Of a DNA stretch of 64,000 bases, positions 35,401 through 44,552 are shown piece after piece; within the stretch, counting starts at the first letter, position 1, and each line of letters starts with the position of its first letter. The stretch comes from Lysobacterales bacterium (lineage in GTDB: Bacteria > Pseudomonadota > Gammaproteobacteria > Xanthomonadales > SZUA-38). The notes beneath the pieces were generated by a model. It did not search any database and had not been told where the DNA came from. It was given only the letters and a program-made list of their open reading frames with translations. Both the position numbers and the translations under genes were made by a program. Location: contig JASJDM010000007.1 of NCBI GenBank assembly GCA_030065125.1, positions 1 through 64,000 on the forward strand, in the 5' to 3' direction.

Positions 35401-36328
35401 CGTCCAGCGCGAGTTCCAGGTAGCCGGCCAGCCGCTGGGCGGAAAAGCGCGTGTCCACCGGGGCATCGTCCCGCTGCACCTGCCCGGCCAGGGTTAACTG
35501 GTCCAGCTCGAACTCAGACTGCAGCGACTCCAGCCGGTCACCGTCCCAGTGCCCCCACAGGCTGGCGGTAAGCTGCCCAGCCTCCAACAGGGCGCCCGCT
35601 ATCGGCGTGGTACCCAACCAGGTTGGCAGATCCAGCTCACGGGCCTCCAGGTAGAAATCGGCGGCCGGGGTCGGGTCATCCGACAGGGATGATCGGGTGC
35701 GCAGGCGGAACTCCAGGGAGCCGCCGGTATCGGCCCGACCCCCCAGGATGCCCTGGATTTCCTGGTAGCCGCCGGCGTTGTTCAGGGTCAGCTCGAGATC
35801 GCCGTAGCGCGCAGACGTGTTGCTGATCTCGTCGCTGACGACCACCTCGCCGGCACGCAGGCCAAAGTTTCGAAGGGACTGCAGCCAGCCGCGCGAATCG
35901 TCGGCGCTCTGGGATTGACCGGTTACCAGGCCGGCGACGCCCCAGCTGCCGTCTGGCTTTCGAACCAGTTCCAGGCGGTCACTCAGCAAGCGAAAGTGGG
36001 TGCCCCCGGTGCCCGGTCGGACCCAGTTCAGCAGGTCAAAGCCGACCTCGGCGCTGTCCAGCATGATGTCGCCGCCGGCCGTATCGATGATGACGCCGTG
36101 CAGGGTCAGGCTGGGGCCGGGGCCCGCCCATGCTCCCGAAACCTGTTCAATTTCAACCGGTTGCCCGATGCGCTGACTCAGCCACTGCTCCACCTGGGGA
36201 CGCAGGTGGCTGGCGTAGGGCAGCAGCAGACTGGCCAGGGCCACGCCGATGGCCAGAGTAATGATGGACATGGCCAGCGCGGTCCACGCAAATGCGCGGA
36301 ACTGGCGAAGCTTCCGTTGAAACGGCAT
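32492..36328 (-). CDS. yhdP: AsmA-like envelope protein YhdP
   Basis: A very large inner-membrane-anchored, periplasm-spanning protein of the AsmA-like group (TIGR02099/DUF3971). In E. coli it works with TamB and YdbH in moving phospholipids to the outer membrane. The product has 1278 residues, near the E. coli length of about 1266. A single N-terminal membrane helix at about 14-36 is followed by long beta-rich repeats. The C-terminal part carries G-R-I-L-E-V-E-P-G-A-G-R-I-F-G-L-L-S, typical of the family. It is preceded by rng as in other gammaproteobacteria. Confidence 0.93.
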   Translation of the reverse strand: MPFQRKLRQFRAFAWTALAMSIITLAIGVALASLLLPYASHLRPQVEQWLSQRIGQPVEIEQVSGAWAGPGPSLTLHGVIIDTAGGDIMLDSAEVGFDLLNWVRPGTGGTHFRLLSDRLELVRKPDGSWGVAGLVTGQSQSADDSRGWLQSLRNFGLRAGEVVVSDEISNTSARYGDLELTLNNAGGYQEIQGILGGRADTGGSLEFRLRTRSSLSDDPTPAADFYLEARELDLPTWLGTTPIAGALLEAGQLTASLWGHWDGDRLESLQSEFELDQLTLAGQVQRDDAPVDTRFSAQRLAGYLELALDADGGWQFNFSDGEVVFQERAWGDAEIALSHRPGNAGDRYAVTANTLNLGDISSAVTVVRGLPEDLRDRLYQLAPQGEVSGLDLRVDAGDNLAMRGGAALQGISWRPVGKLPGVSGLTGSVQLQGAGGSFQVDDLQDTIVELPKVFRWPLLLNDVDGTVGFSWDGPEWTVDAPALEFRNEGVRGLSRVYLRGGDGRPFIDAQLRVYSGQVEEARRFWPYRKFNQPLIDWLDRALVRGSVEGGNMVLYGDLDQWPFRGGEGKFEARAIVEDALVDFHPDWPAADQLDASLYFDAQGLSATLPRASLANLPVNDVEIDLPQYREPRLKVAAQGQSEASRFLAFLRRTPIYQDYREFLEDLSVDGAAQAWTTLELPLRQGMPEQKVVGHVWLDDALVTDEKWGIEFPGTTGRVDFSDKGISGRGLDTNLRGYPSRLSLATGEFVSTPGLAAEAVLVGVAPASIFTQDFPVLEPVLSRVPEACEWTVRLTVEEDAADGQGPRMTLESDLLTSQVDLPPPLNKPPGAALPVKFGFDLPDLADLTIQIGDVVSLDLNTGTSNEWSGLLLFGGGRPYKTSGSGLAVGGQIPSIDLDQWSDFMSQFVPSDLSETDTRSLQDLDVKVDRVRYSGRDFTNLNIKTDRDTEYWTVQLDGDQIKGQLRIPVNPSVSRLLLAEFERLEVPESDVEMESSTIDPRQIPPLRFVAQSLKFGATEFGEVSFESYPTGDGMHIDQLETRSEVMAISATGDWNITDQGRDSQFGVTVSAEDLGDLLDGFGFTRLVEDGQTILRIDAHWPGGPTDFDLANLGGELDVRIIRGRILEVEPGAGRIFGLLSLQALPRRLQLDFGDLFRSGLSFDSIEGKFNLDEGDARTDNLLIKGPTADILIKGRTGVAAQDYDQVITVVPEVGSTLPLVGALAGGGAGAAAAFVLQNIFDRAIDEITQFHYSVTGSWDEPVVELIGADDQRFDLETAGR

Positions 36329-36515
36329 TCAGGGTTCGATGTCAGGGGCGGATTCAGCGGGGTCGGGAGACCCGGCAGCTTACCCGGACACCGTTTCCGT
36401 GGTTGGCTGAGAATGCATCATGACGTTCTGGTCCAGCCGCGCGTTGGCTCCTATTGTCGTTGGATTTTTAAAGGGACCGGCAGACAGGGTCTGGCAATTC
36501 ATTGTCAGTACAATT

Positions 36516-37982
36516 TTAGAACAACACGACGTCAAATTGTTCCTGGCTGTACTGCTCCTCGGCCTGGAAGCGAATGGTCTTCTGAATGCCCTCTTCCAGC
36601 GCAGCGATGGTCGCCGATTCTTCGTCCAGTATGCGATCCACCACCTGGGGTGCAGCCATGACCATCAGCCGGTCGGCATCAAACTGCCGGACCGCCCGGG
36701 TAATCTCGCGAAAGATCTCGTAGCACACGGTTTCAGCGGTCTTGATATTGCCCCGGCCGCCACAGACCGTGCAGGGCTCACACAGCAGCCGCTCCAGGCT
36801 TTCCGAGGTGCGCTTGCGAGTCATCTCCACCAGCCCCAGGGTGGAGATTTCGGAAATGAAGGTCTTGGCGTGATCCTTTGACAGGGCTTTTTTGAGGTTT
36901 CGCAGCACCTGTTCCCGGTGACCCTGCTCGGTCATGTCGATGAAATCGATGATGATGATGCCACCCAGATTCCTCAGGCGCAGCTGCCGGGCGATGGCCT
37001 GGGTCGACTCCAGGTTGGTTTTGAATATGGTCTCTTCCAGGTTTCGATGCCCTACGAATCCACCGGTGTTGACGTCGATGGTGGTCATGGCCTCGGTCTG
37101 GTCTATGACCAGGTGGCCGCCCGATTTGAGCGGCACGGTTCGCCGCAGGGCACTGCTGATGTCGTCCTCGCAGCCGTACAGATCGAAAATGGGGCGCTCT
37201 TCCTGGTACAGCTCAACCCGGTCCGCACGTTCCGGCATGAACTGGCGCACAAATCCCAGGCTGCGCTCGTAGGCCTGCTTCTGGTCGATCCGTACCCGGT
37301 CCACGTCGGCAGACATCAGGTCACGCATGACCCGTACTTCCAGGGATGGATCTTCCAGCACCATGTCGCCGCCGTTAGCGCCGGACTGCCGGTCCTGCAC
37401 CAGCTCCCACAGGCGATTCAGGTATTCCAGATCGGCGCGAATGGCAAAGGTGTCCATGCCTTCGCCATTGGTGCGGACGATGTAACCCACCTCCGGATTG
37501 GGCCGAATGTCGTCAACGATGGTTCTCAGCCGCTCCCGCTCGGCTTCATCTTCGATTCGCACGGACACGCCGATCTGCGGTGAGTAGGGCGTCAGCACCA
37601 GGAAGCGAGACGGAATACTGATCTGGGTGGTCAGGCGCGCCCCCTTGCTGCCGATGGGATCTTTGATCACCTGCACCAGGATCTCCTGGCCTTCACTAAG
37701 CAGCTCGTTGATGGTTGGCGGCTCAGGCGTTTCCCCCGGAGGACCGTCCTCGGCCGGCCGGAAGATATCCGATGCATGGAGGAATGCGGTGCGTTCGAGG
37801 CCGATATCCACGAAGGCTGCCTGCATTCCGGGCAGCACCCGGGATACCACCCCGCGATAGATGTTGCCCAGGTAGGCGCGGCGGCTGCCCCGCTCAATCA
37901 TCACCTCCTGCAGCATGCCGTTCTCCACCACGGCCGCGCGGGTTTCATTGGGGGTGACGTTGATCAGGATTTCTTCACTCAT
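36516..37982 (-). CDS. rng: Ribonuclease G
   Basis: Endoribonuclease of the RNase E/G family that matures the 16S rRNA 5' end and cuts selected mRNAs. The 488-residue product has an N-terminal S1 domain (F-V-D-I-G-L-E-R-T-A-F-L-H-A near residue 52), the metal site D-F-I-D-M near residue 347, and the zinc-link cysteines C-E-P-C-T-V-C-G-G near residue 402. No long RNase E-type C-terminal scaffold is present, so this is RNase G. It overlaps maf by eight bases; 187 bases separate it from yhdP. Confidence 0.95.
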   Translation of the reverse strand: MSEEILINVTPNETRAAVVENGMLQEVMIERGSRRAYLGNIYRGVVSRVLPGMQAAFVDIGLERTAFLHASDIFRPAEDGPPGETPEPPTINELLSEGQEILVQVIKDPIGSKGARLTTQISIPSRFLVLTPYSPQIGVSVRIEDEAERERLRTIVDDIRPNPEVGYIVRTNGEGMDTFAIRADLEYLNRLWELVQDRQSGANGGDMVLEDPSLEVRVMRDLMSADVDRVRIDQKQAYERSLGFVRQFMPERADRVELYQEERPIFDLYGCEDDISSALRRTVPLKSGGHLVIDQTEAMTTIDVNTGGFVGHRNLEETIFKTNLESTQAIARQLRLRNLGGIIIIDFIDMTEQGHREQVLRNLKKALSKDHAKTFISEISTLGLVEMTRKRTSESLERLLCEPCTVCGGRGNIKTAETVCYEIFREITRAVRQFDADRLMVMAAPQVVDRILDEESATIAALEEGIQKTIRFQAEEQYSQEQFDVVLF

Positions 37983-38613
37983 GGCCTGCGTGTCCGGGTC
38001 CGAACAGGGAATCTACCGCAAAAACTCCGGCTTCGCGCAGCAGGGCCACGGTCTCAAACACCGGCAGGCCCATGACACCCGAGAAACTGCCCTGGATATC
38101 ACTGATGAATCCCGCCGCCAGTCCCTGCACGGCGTAGGCGCCGGCCTTGTCCGCCGGCTCGCCGGATTGCCAGTAAGCGTCGATGGCGTGGGGCGGTATG
38201 CAATCGAATGACACGCTACTGGACTGCAGCCGGTGGAGGATCCCGCCAGGCGTGGCCAGGGCGACGCCCGTCAATACCTGGTGCCGACGCCCCGACAGGC
38301 GGGTCAGCATGGCACGGGCGTGGTCCGGGCCGGTGGGTTTGCCGAACACCTCGTCGTCCAGCACTACCGCAGTGTCCGCCCCCAGCACCGGAAGCGACTC
38401 CGGCCACTCGCCGGTTTCCAGGATCAGCTGGCGACCGGCCTGGGCTTTTTCCCGGGCCAGTCGAATGACGAAATCGGACGCTGATTCACCGGGCTGCTGG
38501 ATTTCCTCCACGCTGACCAGCAGGCAGGTGTAACCCACGCCGATCTGGTCCAGCAGCTGCCGGCGGCGCGGCGACTGGGAGGCCAGGGCGATCTGGGGCA
38601 GGTCGCCGCTCAT
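37975..38613 (-). CDS. Maf-family nucleotide pyrophosphatase
   Basis: House-cleaning hydrolase that removes abnormal nucleotides, probably a dTTP/UTP pyrophosphatase of the YhdE subgroup judging from position beside rng. The 212 residues open with L-A-S-Q-S-P-R-R-R-Q-L-L near residue 10 and contain the catalytic Asp region V-L-G-A-D-T-A-V near residue 77 and G-K-P near residue 91. Overlaps with both rng (8 bases) and rlmH (4 bases) show tight co-expression. Substrate preference is inferred from neighbours. Confidence 0.92.
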   Translation of the reverse strand: MSGDLPQIALASQSPRRRQLLDQIGVGYTCLLVSVEEIQQPGESASDFVIRLAREKAQAGRQLILETGEWPESLPVLGADTAVVLDDEVFGKPTGPDHARAMLTRLSGRRHQVLTGVALATPGGILHRLQSSSVSFDCIPPHAIDAYWQSGEPADKAGAYAVQGLAAGFISDIQGSFSGVMGLPVFETVALLREAGVFAVDSLFGPGHAGHE

Positions 38614-39095
38614 CCACCCTCCCGACCGGGGCGCACCGTGGGCCGGTGATAGGGGTGACCCTGGAGAATGGTCCAGGCCCGGTACAGCTGTTCGGCCAGC
38701 ACCACGCGCACCAGCTGGTGCGGCAGAGTCAGGGGCCCCAGGGACCAGACGGCGGACGCCTGCCGCCGCAGGGATTCATCCAGCCCTTCCGCGCCTCCGA
38801 TCAGGAAAGCCACGTCGCGACCGTCGTCCAGCCAGCCCTTGAACTGGCTGGCCAGATCCTCGGTGGTCCAGCCGCGGCCGCGTTCGTCCAGGGCGACCAG
38901 GCGCGCCTGGCCGGCGGACTTGCACAGGGCCTGCGCTTCCGCGCATCGAATGGATTGAGGGTCAGGGCCTTTGGCGGGGGTGATTTCCACCAGTTGAAAT
39001 CCCAGGTGGCGGGGCAGCCTGCGGGCATACTCATCGACGCCCGCACCGATCCAGGCAGGCATTTTTCTTCCGACCGAGAGGACGCGCAGCTTCAC
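38610..39095 (-). CDS. rlmH: 23S rRNA pseudouridine-1915 N3-methyltransferase RlmH
   Basis: SPOUT methyltransferase that modifies pseudouridine 1915 of 23S rRNA on 70S ribosomes. The 161-residue protein is of typical size. The SAM-binding knot is visible: F-L-I-G-G-A-E-G-L, then W-S-L-G-P-L-T-L-P-H-Q-L-V-R, then E-Q-L-Y-R-A at the C terminus, with the usual H-P-Y-H-R ending. It overlaps maf by four bases and follows rsfS after 27. Confidence 0.96.
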   Translation of the reverse strand: MKLRVLSVGRKMPAWIGAGVDEYARRLPRHLGFQLVEITPAKGPDPQSIRCAEAQALCKSAGQARLVALDERGRGWTTEDLASQFKGWLDDGRDVAFLIGGAEGLDESLRRQASAVWSLGPLTLPHQLVRVVLAEQLYRAWTILQGHPYHRPTVRPGREGG

Positions 39096-39122
39096 GACCA
39101 GTCAGCCGACATCCCGGGCAAA

Positions 39123-39503
39123 TCAGCCCGTGGCGCGCTTGTCCTCGATCTTCCAGAGAGACTCCAGGCTGTAAAAATCCCGGGTTCGCGGCAGCATCAG
39201 GTGTACCAGCACGTCGGCAAGATCCACCAGTATCCACTCGGCTTCGGACTCACCTTCCACGCCCAACACCTCGACACCGGCGCGCTTGCTGTTGAGCACG
39301 ACAGATTCTGCAAGGGTTTTGACGTGCCGGGTAGAGTTCCCGGAGGCGACGACCATGAAGTCGGTGATGGTGGTTTTGCCGCGGACATCGATGGTTTCGA
39401 TACTGATGGCCTTGGCATCGTCCAGTGCGTCCTGGACCATTTTGGCAACCTGTTCAGGGTTGCCCGCTGGACCGGCATCGGTCCGGTTTGAGTCTTTTTC
39501 CAA
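39123..39503 (-). CDS. rsfS: Ribosome silencing factor RsfS
   Basis: Binds uL14 on the 50S subunit and blocks joining with 30S when nutrients are short. The 126 residues contain the family phrases D-V-R-G-K-T-T-I-T-D-F-M-V-V-A-S-G-N-S near residue 40 and E-W-I-L-V-D-L near residue 89, followed by V-L-V-H. A short variable tail ends the protein. It sits between nadD and rlmH, the usual position. Confidence 0.95.
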   Translation of the reverse strand: MEKDSNRTDAGPAGNPEQVAKMVQDALDDAKAISIETIDVRGKTTITDFMVVASGNSTRHVKTLAESVVLNSKRAGVEVLGVEGESEAEWILVDLADVLVHLMLPRTRDFYSLESLWKIEDKRATG

Positions 39504-39561
39504 GTGGTCAGTCCCTCGGGTGGTTGACTGATTGGTATTGTAACCACGAACCGGCGCCGGG

Positions 39562-40206
39562 TCATATCCTGGATTCCGCCCGGTACAGCGCGTGTTTCCT
39601 GATGTAATTCAGCACCTTCCCGGGCACCTGGTAACGGGGCAGGCTACCCTGCAGCAGCTGCAGCCGGATGGCGGTGGCGGAAATCTCCAATGCCGAAACC
39701 TGGCAGCGCCACAGGGCCGGGCCCTCGCTGCGACGCAACTGTGCAGGACCGGCCACCTCGCGTTCATTCAGCAGATCACCAAGCTCGGGGGCCACCGGCA
39801 GGTCATGGCCGCCGGGCCGGGTCATGATCACCAGGTGGACCCGGTCAAGCAGTTCCCGCCAGCGGTGCCAGCGATCGAGGCCGGTGGCAGCGTCCTGGCC
39901 CAGGATGAGGCAAGGGACTCCCCCGTACTGCTCACTGAAGCTGTCCACGGTATCGATCATGTAAGAACGTCCCTGGCGGCGCAGTTCCCGGTCGTCGGGG
40001 TGCAGCCGCTGCTGACCTTCCAGGGCAAGATTCAGCATGGCCCAGCGATGCTCCGGGCCGGCGGAAGGCTGATCGCGATGGGGCGGCGTCCTGGCCAGCA
40101 CCATGTGCACCGGCATATCGATGGTGACCGCCACTTCCCAGGCGGTTCGCAGATGACCCAGGTGGATCGGGTCGAAGGTACCGCCGTAGATGCCGCGCAG
40201 GCTCAA
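39562..40206 (-). CDS. nadD: Nicotinate-nucleotide adenylyltransferase
   Basis: Adenylates nicotinate mononucleotide in NAD synthesis. The 214-residue protein begins with the nucleotidyltransferase signature G-G-T-F-D-P-I-H-L-G-H at residues 8-18 and has the late I-S-A-T-A-I-R motif (S-T/A-x-I-R type) near residue 178. It overlaps holA by four bases and precedes rsfS by 58. Confidence 0.95.
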   Translation of the reverse strand: MSLRGIYGGTFDPIHLGHLRTAWEVAVTIDMPVHMVLARTPPHRDQPSAGPEHRWAMLNLALEGQQRLHPDDRELRRQGRSYMIDTVDSFSEQYGGVPCLILGQDAATGLDRWHRWRELLDRVHLVIMTRPGGHDLPVAPELGDLLNEREVAGPAQLRRSEGPALWRCQVSALEISATAIRLQLLQGSLPRYQVPGKVLNYIRKHALYRAESRI

Positions 40207-41243
40207 TGGGCGCGACCGAGGCGGCCCAGCGCCGGTTCACCGGTGGCAATCAGTACCAGCAGCCAGTCCACCTGCAGCCAGGGATCACCGGCTTCCGCTC
40301 CCTTGACCAGGCGATCCAGCCGCGCACAACCCGCCAGTGCGCCCGACCACTGCTGCGGCGACAGCCGGCGCATGGCCCGGTCCACCAGCTGCTTGCGGCT
40401 GTCCCACACCTGGTTATCCCTCAGGATGGGCTGCAGATTGGCCCCGCGTTTCAGGGCTGCGCGCAGTCGGGAGAGCAGGCGAACTTCCCGGGTCAGCGCC
40501 CAGGCCACCACCGGCAGGGGCGAATCCTCCGAACGCAGCGAACGGGCGATGCGCAGGGCCCGGCCCGCGTGCCCGGCCAGGGCCGAGTCCACCAGCCGGT
40601 AGACGTCAAAGCGGGCGCTGTCCGCCACCAGGTGTTCGATATCCGCCGCGGTCACCGACCTTCCCTGGCAAAGCAGCGCCAGTTTCTCGATCTCCTGGGC
40701 CGCTGCCAGCATGTTGCCCTCGATGCGGTTGGCCAGGGCCCGGCAGGCGGCGGGCTCCGGAGAGAGACCGGCAGCGCGCATGCGCTGATCCAGCCATCCC
40801 GGCAGGCGGTTCAGCGCCACCGGCCACACCTGGATCACCACGCCGGCCTGGTCCAGCGCCTTGGCCCAGGCCGTGGCCAGGGTGCGCTTGTCCAGTCTGG
40901 GCATGGTGATCAGAAGGACGTCGCCGCCCGGTTCAGCCCGGCTGGCCAGCTCGCGCAGAGCAGCAGAGCCCTCTCGGCCCGGCTTGCCCGATGGAACGCG
41001 TACGTCCAGCAGGCGACGGCTGGAGAACAGCGACAGGTTGTCGCTGCCGGAACCGATACTGTCCCAGTCAAACCCGGTGTCGACGTCAAACACCAGGCGT
41101 TCGTCGATGCCCGCAGCGCGGGCCGAGTCCCGGATGGCCTGGGACGTTTCCATGACGGTCAGCGGCTCATCACCCGTGACCAGATAAACCGGCTGCAGGC
41201 CGGACTGCAGGTGTTGCTGGATGGATTCGGGCTTCAGTCGCAC
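40203..41243 (-). CDS. holA: DNA polymerase III delta subunit
   Basis: Clamp-loader subunit that opens the beta clamp. The 346 residues show the family N terminus (L-Q-P-V-Y-L-V-T-G-D-E-P-L near residue 17), the clamp-opening region around S-L-F-S-S-R-R-L-L-D-V-R near residue 70, and helical C-terminal collar segments. It lies between lptE (7 bases) and nadD (overlap), the conserved order. Confidence 0.94.
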   Translation of the reverse strand: MRLKPESIQQHLQSGLQPVYLVTGDEPLTVMETSQAIRDSARAAGIDERLVFDVDTGFDWDSIGSGSDNLSLFSSRRLLDVRVPSGKPGREGSAALRELASRAEPGGDVLLITMPRLDKRTLATAWAKALDQAGVVIQVWPVALNRLPGWLDQRMRAAGLSPEPAACRALANRIEGNMLAAAQEIEKLALLCQGRSVTAADIEHLVADSARFDVYRLVDSALAGHAGRALRIARSLRSEDSPLPVVAWALTREVRLLSRLRAALKRGANLQPILRDNQVWDSRKQLVDRAMRRLSPQQWSGALAGCARLDRLVKGAEAGDPWLQVDWLLVLIATGEPALGRLGRAH

Positions 41244-41250
41244 GGTCAGC

Positions 41251-41748
41251 TCAGCGGATGGCCAGTTCGATGGATTCGACGATGCGGCGCGCCATGTCCC
41301 GGGTCATTTCCTGACGCAGATACTCCTCTTCGCTGGCGGCACCCAGCACCTGACCCTGGTCAAAGGTGTAATCCCGCTCCAGCTCCAGGAGCTGGGAAGG
41401 CAGCAGCGTATTGCCCTGGGCATCCACCAGATCGAACTCCAGCTGGTACACCAGGACAAACTCGCGCACCCGGGCCGTGGCGCCAATGGACTGAACGTTC
41501 CTGGCCAGCTCGTTGCGGGTGATCCTGAGTCCAGCAGTGGCGGCATCCGCGGCGACAATGTCAATGCCGTTGCCCCGCAGCAAACCGGTCAGTTCGTTGA
41601 CCAGTTCGCGGCTGCCGGCCGGTGCGGTCAGGTGGGTCCGCGCCATTTCCGGCGGCAGCTGGGACTGACCGCGCAGGGCGAATCCGCAGCCCGGCAGCTG
41701 TGCCGCCAGAACAAGCCCCAGTAGGGCCCGTATCACCCGGGGCCTCAT
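41251..41748 (-). CDS. lptE: LPS-assembly lipoprotein LptE
   Basis: Outer-membrane lipoprotein that plugs the LptD barrel and helps place lipopolysaccharide on the surface. The 165 residues begin with a lipoprotein signal ending in L-P-G-C (Cys21) followed by G-F-A-L-R-G, the family's usual mature start. Beta strands and a C-terminal helix with M-A-R-R-I follow. The ATG overlaps the leuS stop by four bases, as in E. coli. Confidence 0.95.
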   Translation of the reverse strand: MRPRVIRALLGLVLAAQLPGCGFALRGQSQLPPEMARTHLTAPAGSRELVNELTGLLRGNGIDIVAADAATAGLRITRNELARNVQSIGATARVREFVLVYQLEFDLVDAQGNTLLPSQLLELERDYTFDQGQVLGAASEEEYLRQEMTRDMARRIVESIELAIR

Positions 41749-44342
41749 GTGGCGACGATGTTGACCAGCTTGTTGGGCACCACGATCACCTTGCGCAGGG
41801 TCTTGCCCTCCACGAATCGGGCCACGTTCGGCTCGGCCATGGCCAACTCCTCCAGCTCAGCCTGTTCCATATCCGCGGGCGCCTCGACCCGGCCGCGCAC
41901 CTTGCCGTTGACCTGGACTACGATCTGCACGCTGTCACGCTTGAGCGCGCTGGCGTCGGCCTGGGGCCAGGGCTGGTCCAGCAGGAACTCACTGCGGCCC
42001 AACTCCCGCCACAGCGCGGCGGCGACGTGAGGCGTCATGGGGCTCAGCATCTGCACCACCGATTCCCACACCTTCTGCAGCAGCGCCCGGTCCTGATCGG
42101 ACTCTTCCGGGTGCCTTGAGGCCATGTTGACCAGCTCAATGATGGCGGCGATGGCCGTGTTGAAGGTGCCACGGCGGCCGATGTCGTCTCCCACCTTGGC
42201 GATGGTCTCGTTCAGCTTGCGGTTCAGCTCCTTCTGGCCGGCGTCCAGGGAAGCCGGCTCCAGGTCACCGGCCTGCCCGGCGCTGACGTGGTCATACACG
42301 TTGCGCCACAGCCGCTTGAGGAAACGGTAGGCCCCCTCCACGCCTGCTTCGGACCATTCCAGGGACTGGTGGGGCGGCGAGTCGGACACGGAAAACAGCC
42401 GCACGGTATCGGCTCCGTAGCGGTCCACCAGGTACTGGGGGTCCACGCCGTTGTTCTTGGACTTGGACATCTTCTCGATGGGGCCTACCTCCACCGGCTC
42501 GCCATCCAGGACCGCGCCGACGATACGCCCGCGGTCATCCCGCTCGGTTGTGACTTCGGCCGGATTCAGGTATTCCCTGGCGCCGTCATCCCCTTCGCGG
42601 AAATAGGTCTCGGCCACCACCATGCCCTGGCACAGCAGGCGGGTTGCCGGCTCGTCGGAGGTCACCAGACCCGCGTCGCGCATCAGCTTGTGATAGAAGC
42701 GGAAATACATCAGGTGCAGGATGGCGTGCTCGATGCCGCCGATGTACTGGTCCACCGGCAGCCAGTAGTTGGCGCGTTCGTCCAGCTGGGCGTTGGCGTC
42801 GGGGCAGGTGTACCGGGCGTAGTACCAGGATGACTCCATGAAGGTATCGAAGGTGTCGGTTTCCCGCTCGGCGGCACCGCCGCATTCCGGACAGGTGGTC
42901 TTGCGCCACTCGGGATCCGCCTTGATGGGCGACTGTACGCCCATGAATTCCACTTCCTCGGGCAGCACCACCGGCAGGTCTTCCTCGGGCACGGGCACGT
43001 CCCCACAGTCCGGACAGATGATGACCGGGATAGGGCAGCCCCAGTAGCGCTGACGGGATACGCCCCAGTCGCGCAGGCGGAAATTTACCTGGCGCCGGCC
43101 GATGCCCTGCTGCTCCAGCCAGTCGATGGCCTTGGCCTTGGCCTCGGTCACTTCCATGCCGTCCAGCCACTCGCTGTTGATGGCCGGCCCGTCGCCTGTG
43201 TAGGCGTCACCGTCGAAGTCCTCCGGCGGCTGGACCGTGCGAATGATGGGCAGGTCATAGGCCTTGGCAAAATCCCAGTCGCGCTGGTCCTGGCCCGGCA
43301 CCGCCATGATGGCGCCGGTGCCGTAACTCATCAGCACGTAGTCCGCGATGTAAACCGGGACCGGCTTGCCGGTGAAGGGGTTCAGCGCGTAAGCGCCGGT
43401 GAATGCGCCGCGTTTTTCCAGCTGCCCCTCGGCCAGGCGGTCTGCCTCGGTGGTTTTTGCCGCCTGGGCAACAAATGCGTCCACCGCGTCTTTCTGGTCC
43501 GGGGTAACAATACCGGCCACCAGCGGATGTTCCGGAGACAGCACCGCGTAGGTCATGCCAAAGCTGGTATCCGGCCGGGTGGTGTACACGCGGATGGCGT
43601 GTCCATCGGCATCCAGGGTTCCTGCTGCGTCGCAGACCTTCAGATCGAATTCAGCCCCTTCCGAGCGCCCGATCCAGTTGCGCTGCATGGTCTTGACCGA
43701 GTCCGGCCACCCTTCCAGCCTGTCCAGTTCGTCCAGCAGTTCCTGGGCGTAGTTGGTGATCTTCAGGAACCACTGGGGAATTTCCCGGATCTCCACCTCG
43801 GCGCCCGAGCGCCAGCCGCGGCCGTCAATTACCTGTTCGTTGGCCAGCACGGTCTGGTCCACCGGGTCCCAGTTGACCGTGGCGCTTTTGCGGTAGGCCA
43901 GGCCCTGTTTCATCAGCCGCACGAACATCTGCTGCTCCCACCGGTAGTATTCCGGCTTGCAGCAGGTCACCTCGCGGCTCCAGTCGTAAGCGTACCCCAG
44001 GCGCTTGAGCTGGCCGCGCATGTGGTCGATGTTCTGATAGGTCCAGCGGGCAGGCGGAACCTTGTTCTTGATGGCTGCGTTCTCCGCCGGCAGGCCGAAA
44101 GCGTCCCACCCCATGGGCTGCAGTACGTTCTTGCCCAGCATCCGCTGATAGCGGGATATCACGTCGCCGATGGTGTAGTTGCGGACGTGGCCCATATGCA
44201 GGGCACCGCTGGGGTACGGCAGCATGGACAGGCAATAGAACTTTTCCCGGTCGGGGTCCTCGGTGACCCGGTAGGACTGCTCGCGCTCCCACTGCTCCTG
44301 GGCCGCGGTTTCCACTGCCTGTGGATCGTATAGTGCTTCCAT
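41745..44342 (-). CDS. leuS: Leucyl-tRNA synthetase
   Basis: Charges tRNA-Leu. The 865-residue protein has the class I HIGH motif as H-M-G-H at 49-52 and K-M-S-K-S near residue 624. A CP1 editing domain lies between them (T-R-P-D-T-S-F-G-M near residue 255), with zinc-type cysteines at C-P-D-C and C-P-E-C in the middle. It is the first gene of the leuS-lptE-holA-nadD run. The 210 bases upstream separate it from a divergent gene and should hold both promoters, though no clear boxes are seen. Confidence 0.97.
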   Translation of the reverse strand: MEALYDPQAVETAAQEQWEREQSYRVTEDPDREKFYCLSMLPYPSGALHMGHVRNYTIGDVISRYQRMLGKNVLQPMGWDAFGLPAENAAIKNKVPPARWTYQNIDHMRGQLKRLGYAYDWSREVTCCKPEYYRWEQQMFVRLMKQGLAYRKSATVNWDPVDQTVLANEQVIDGRGWRSGAEVEIREIPQWFLKITNYAQELLDELDRLEGWPDSVKTMQRNWIGRSEGAEFDLKVCDAAGTLDADGHAIRVYTTRPDTSFGMTYAVLSPEHPLVAGIVTPDQKDAVDAFVAQAAKTTEADRLAEGQLEKRGAFTGAYALNPFTGKPVPVYIADYVLMSYGTGAIMAVPGQDQRDWDFAKAYDLPIIRTVQPPEDFDGDAYTGDGPAINSEWLDGMEVTEAKAKAIDWLEQQGIGRRQVNFRLRDWGVSRQRYWGCPIPVIICPDCGDVPVPEEDLPVVLPEEVEFMGVQSPIKADPEWRKTTCPECGGAAERETDTFDTFMESSWYYARYTCPDANAQLDERANYWLPVDQYIGGIEHAILHLMYFRFYHKLMRDAGLVTSDEPATRLLCQGMVVAETYFREGDDGAREYLNPAEVTTERDDRGRIVGAVLDGEPVEVGPIEKMSKSKNNGVDPQYLVDRYGADTVRLFSVSDSPPHQSLEWSEAGVEGAYRFLKRLWRNVYDHVSAGQAGDLEPASLDAGQKELNRKLNETIAKVGDDIGRRGTFNTAIAAIIELVNMASRHPEESDQDRALLQKVWESVVQMLSPMTPHVAAALWRELGRSEFLLDQPWPQADASALKRDSVQIVVQVNGKVRGRVEAPADMEQAELEELAMAEPNVARFVEGKTLRKVIVVPNKLVNIVAT

Positions 44343-44552
44343 TGAGGTGTCTCGTTTTTCTGCGGTGCGGGCCGCTGATCGCGAAAAGCGGCAGCTTCAG
44401 CGGCATCCTGCTGACAAAGCGCAATGCTAACGTATCCACTGTGCACGCAGAACCCCTGGCTCCGGGTACTGTCAAATTACCCGAGACACGCGGCGAGCCA
44501 GCTCGCTGCAAACGCATGAGATCGGCCCGACCCTGGCCGACTGGAGAGCGAT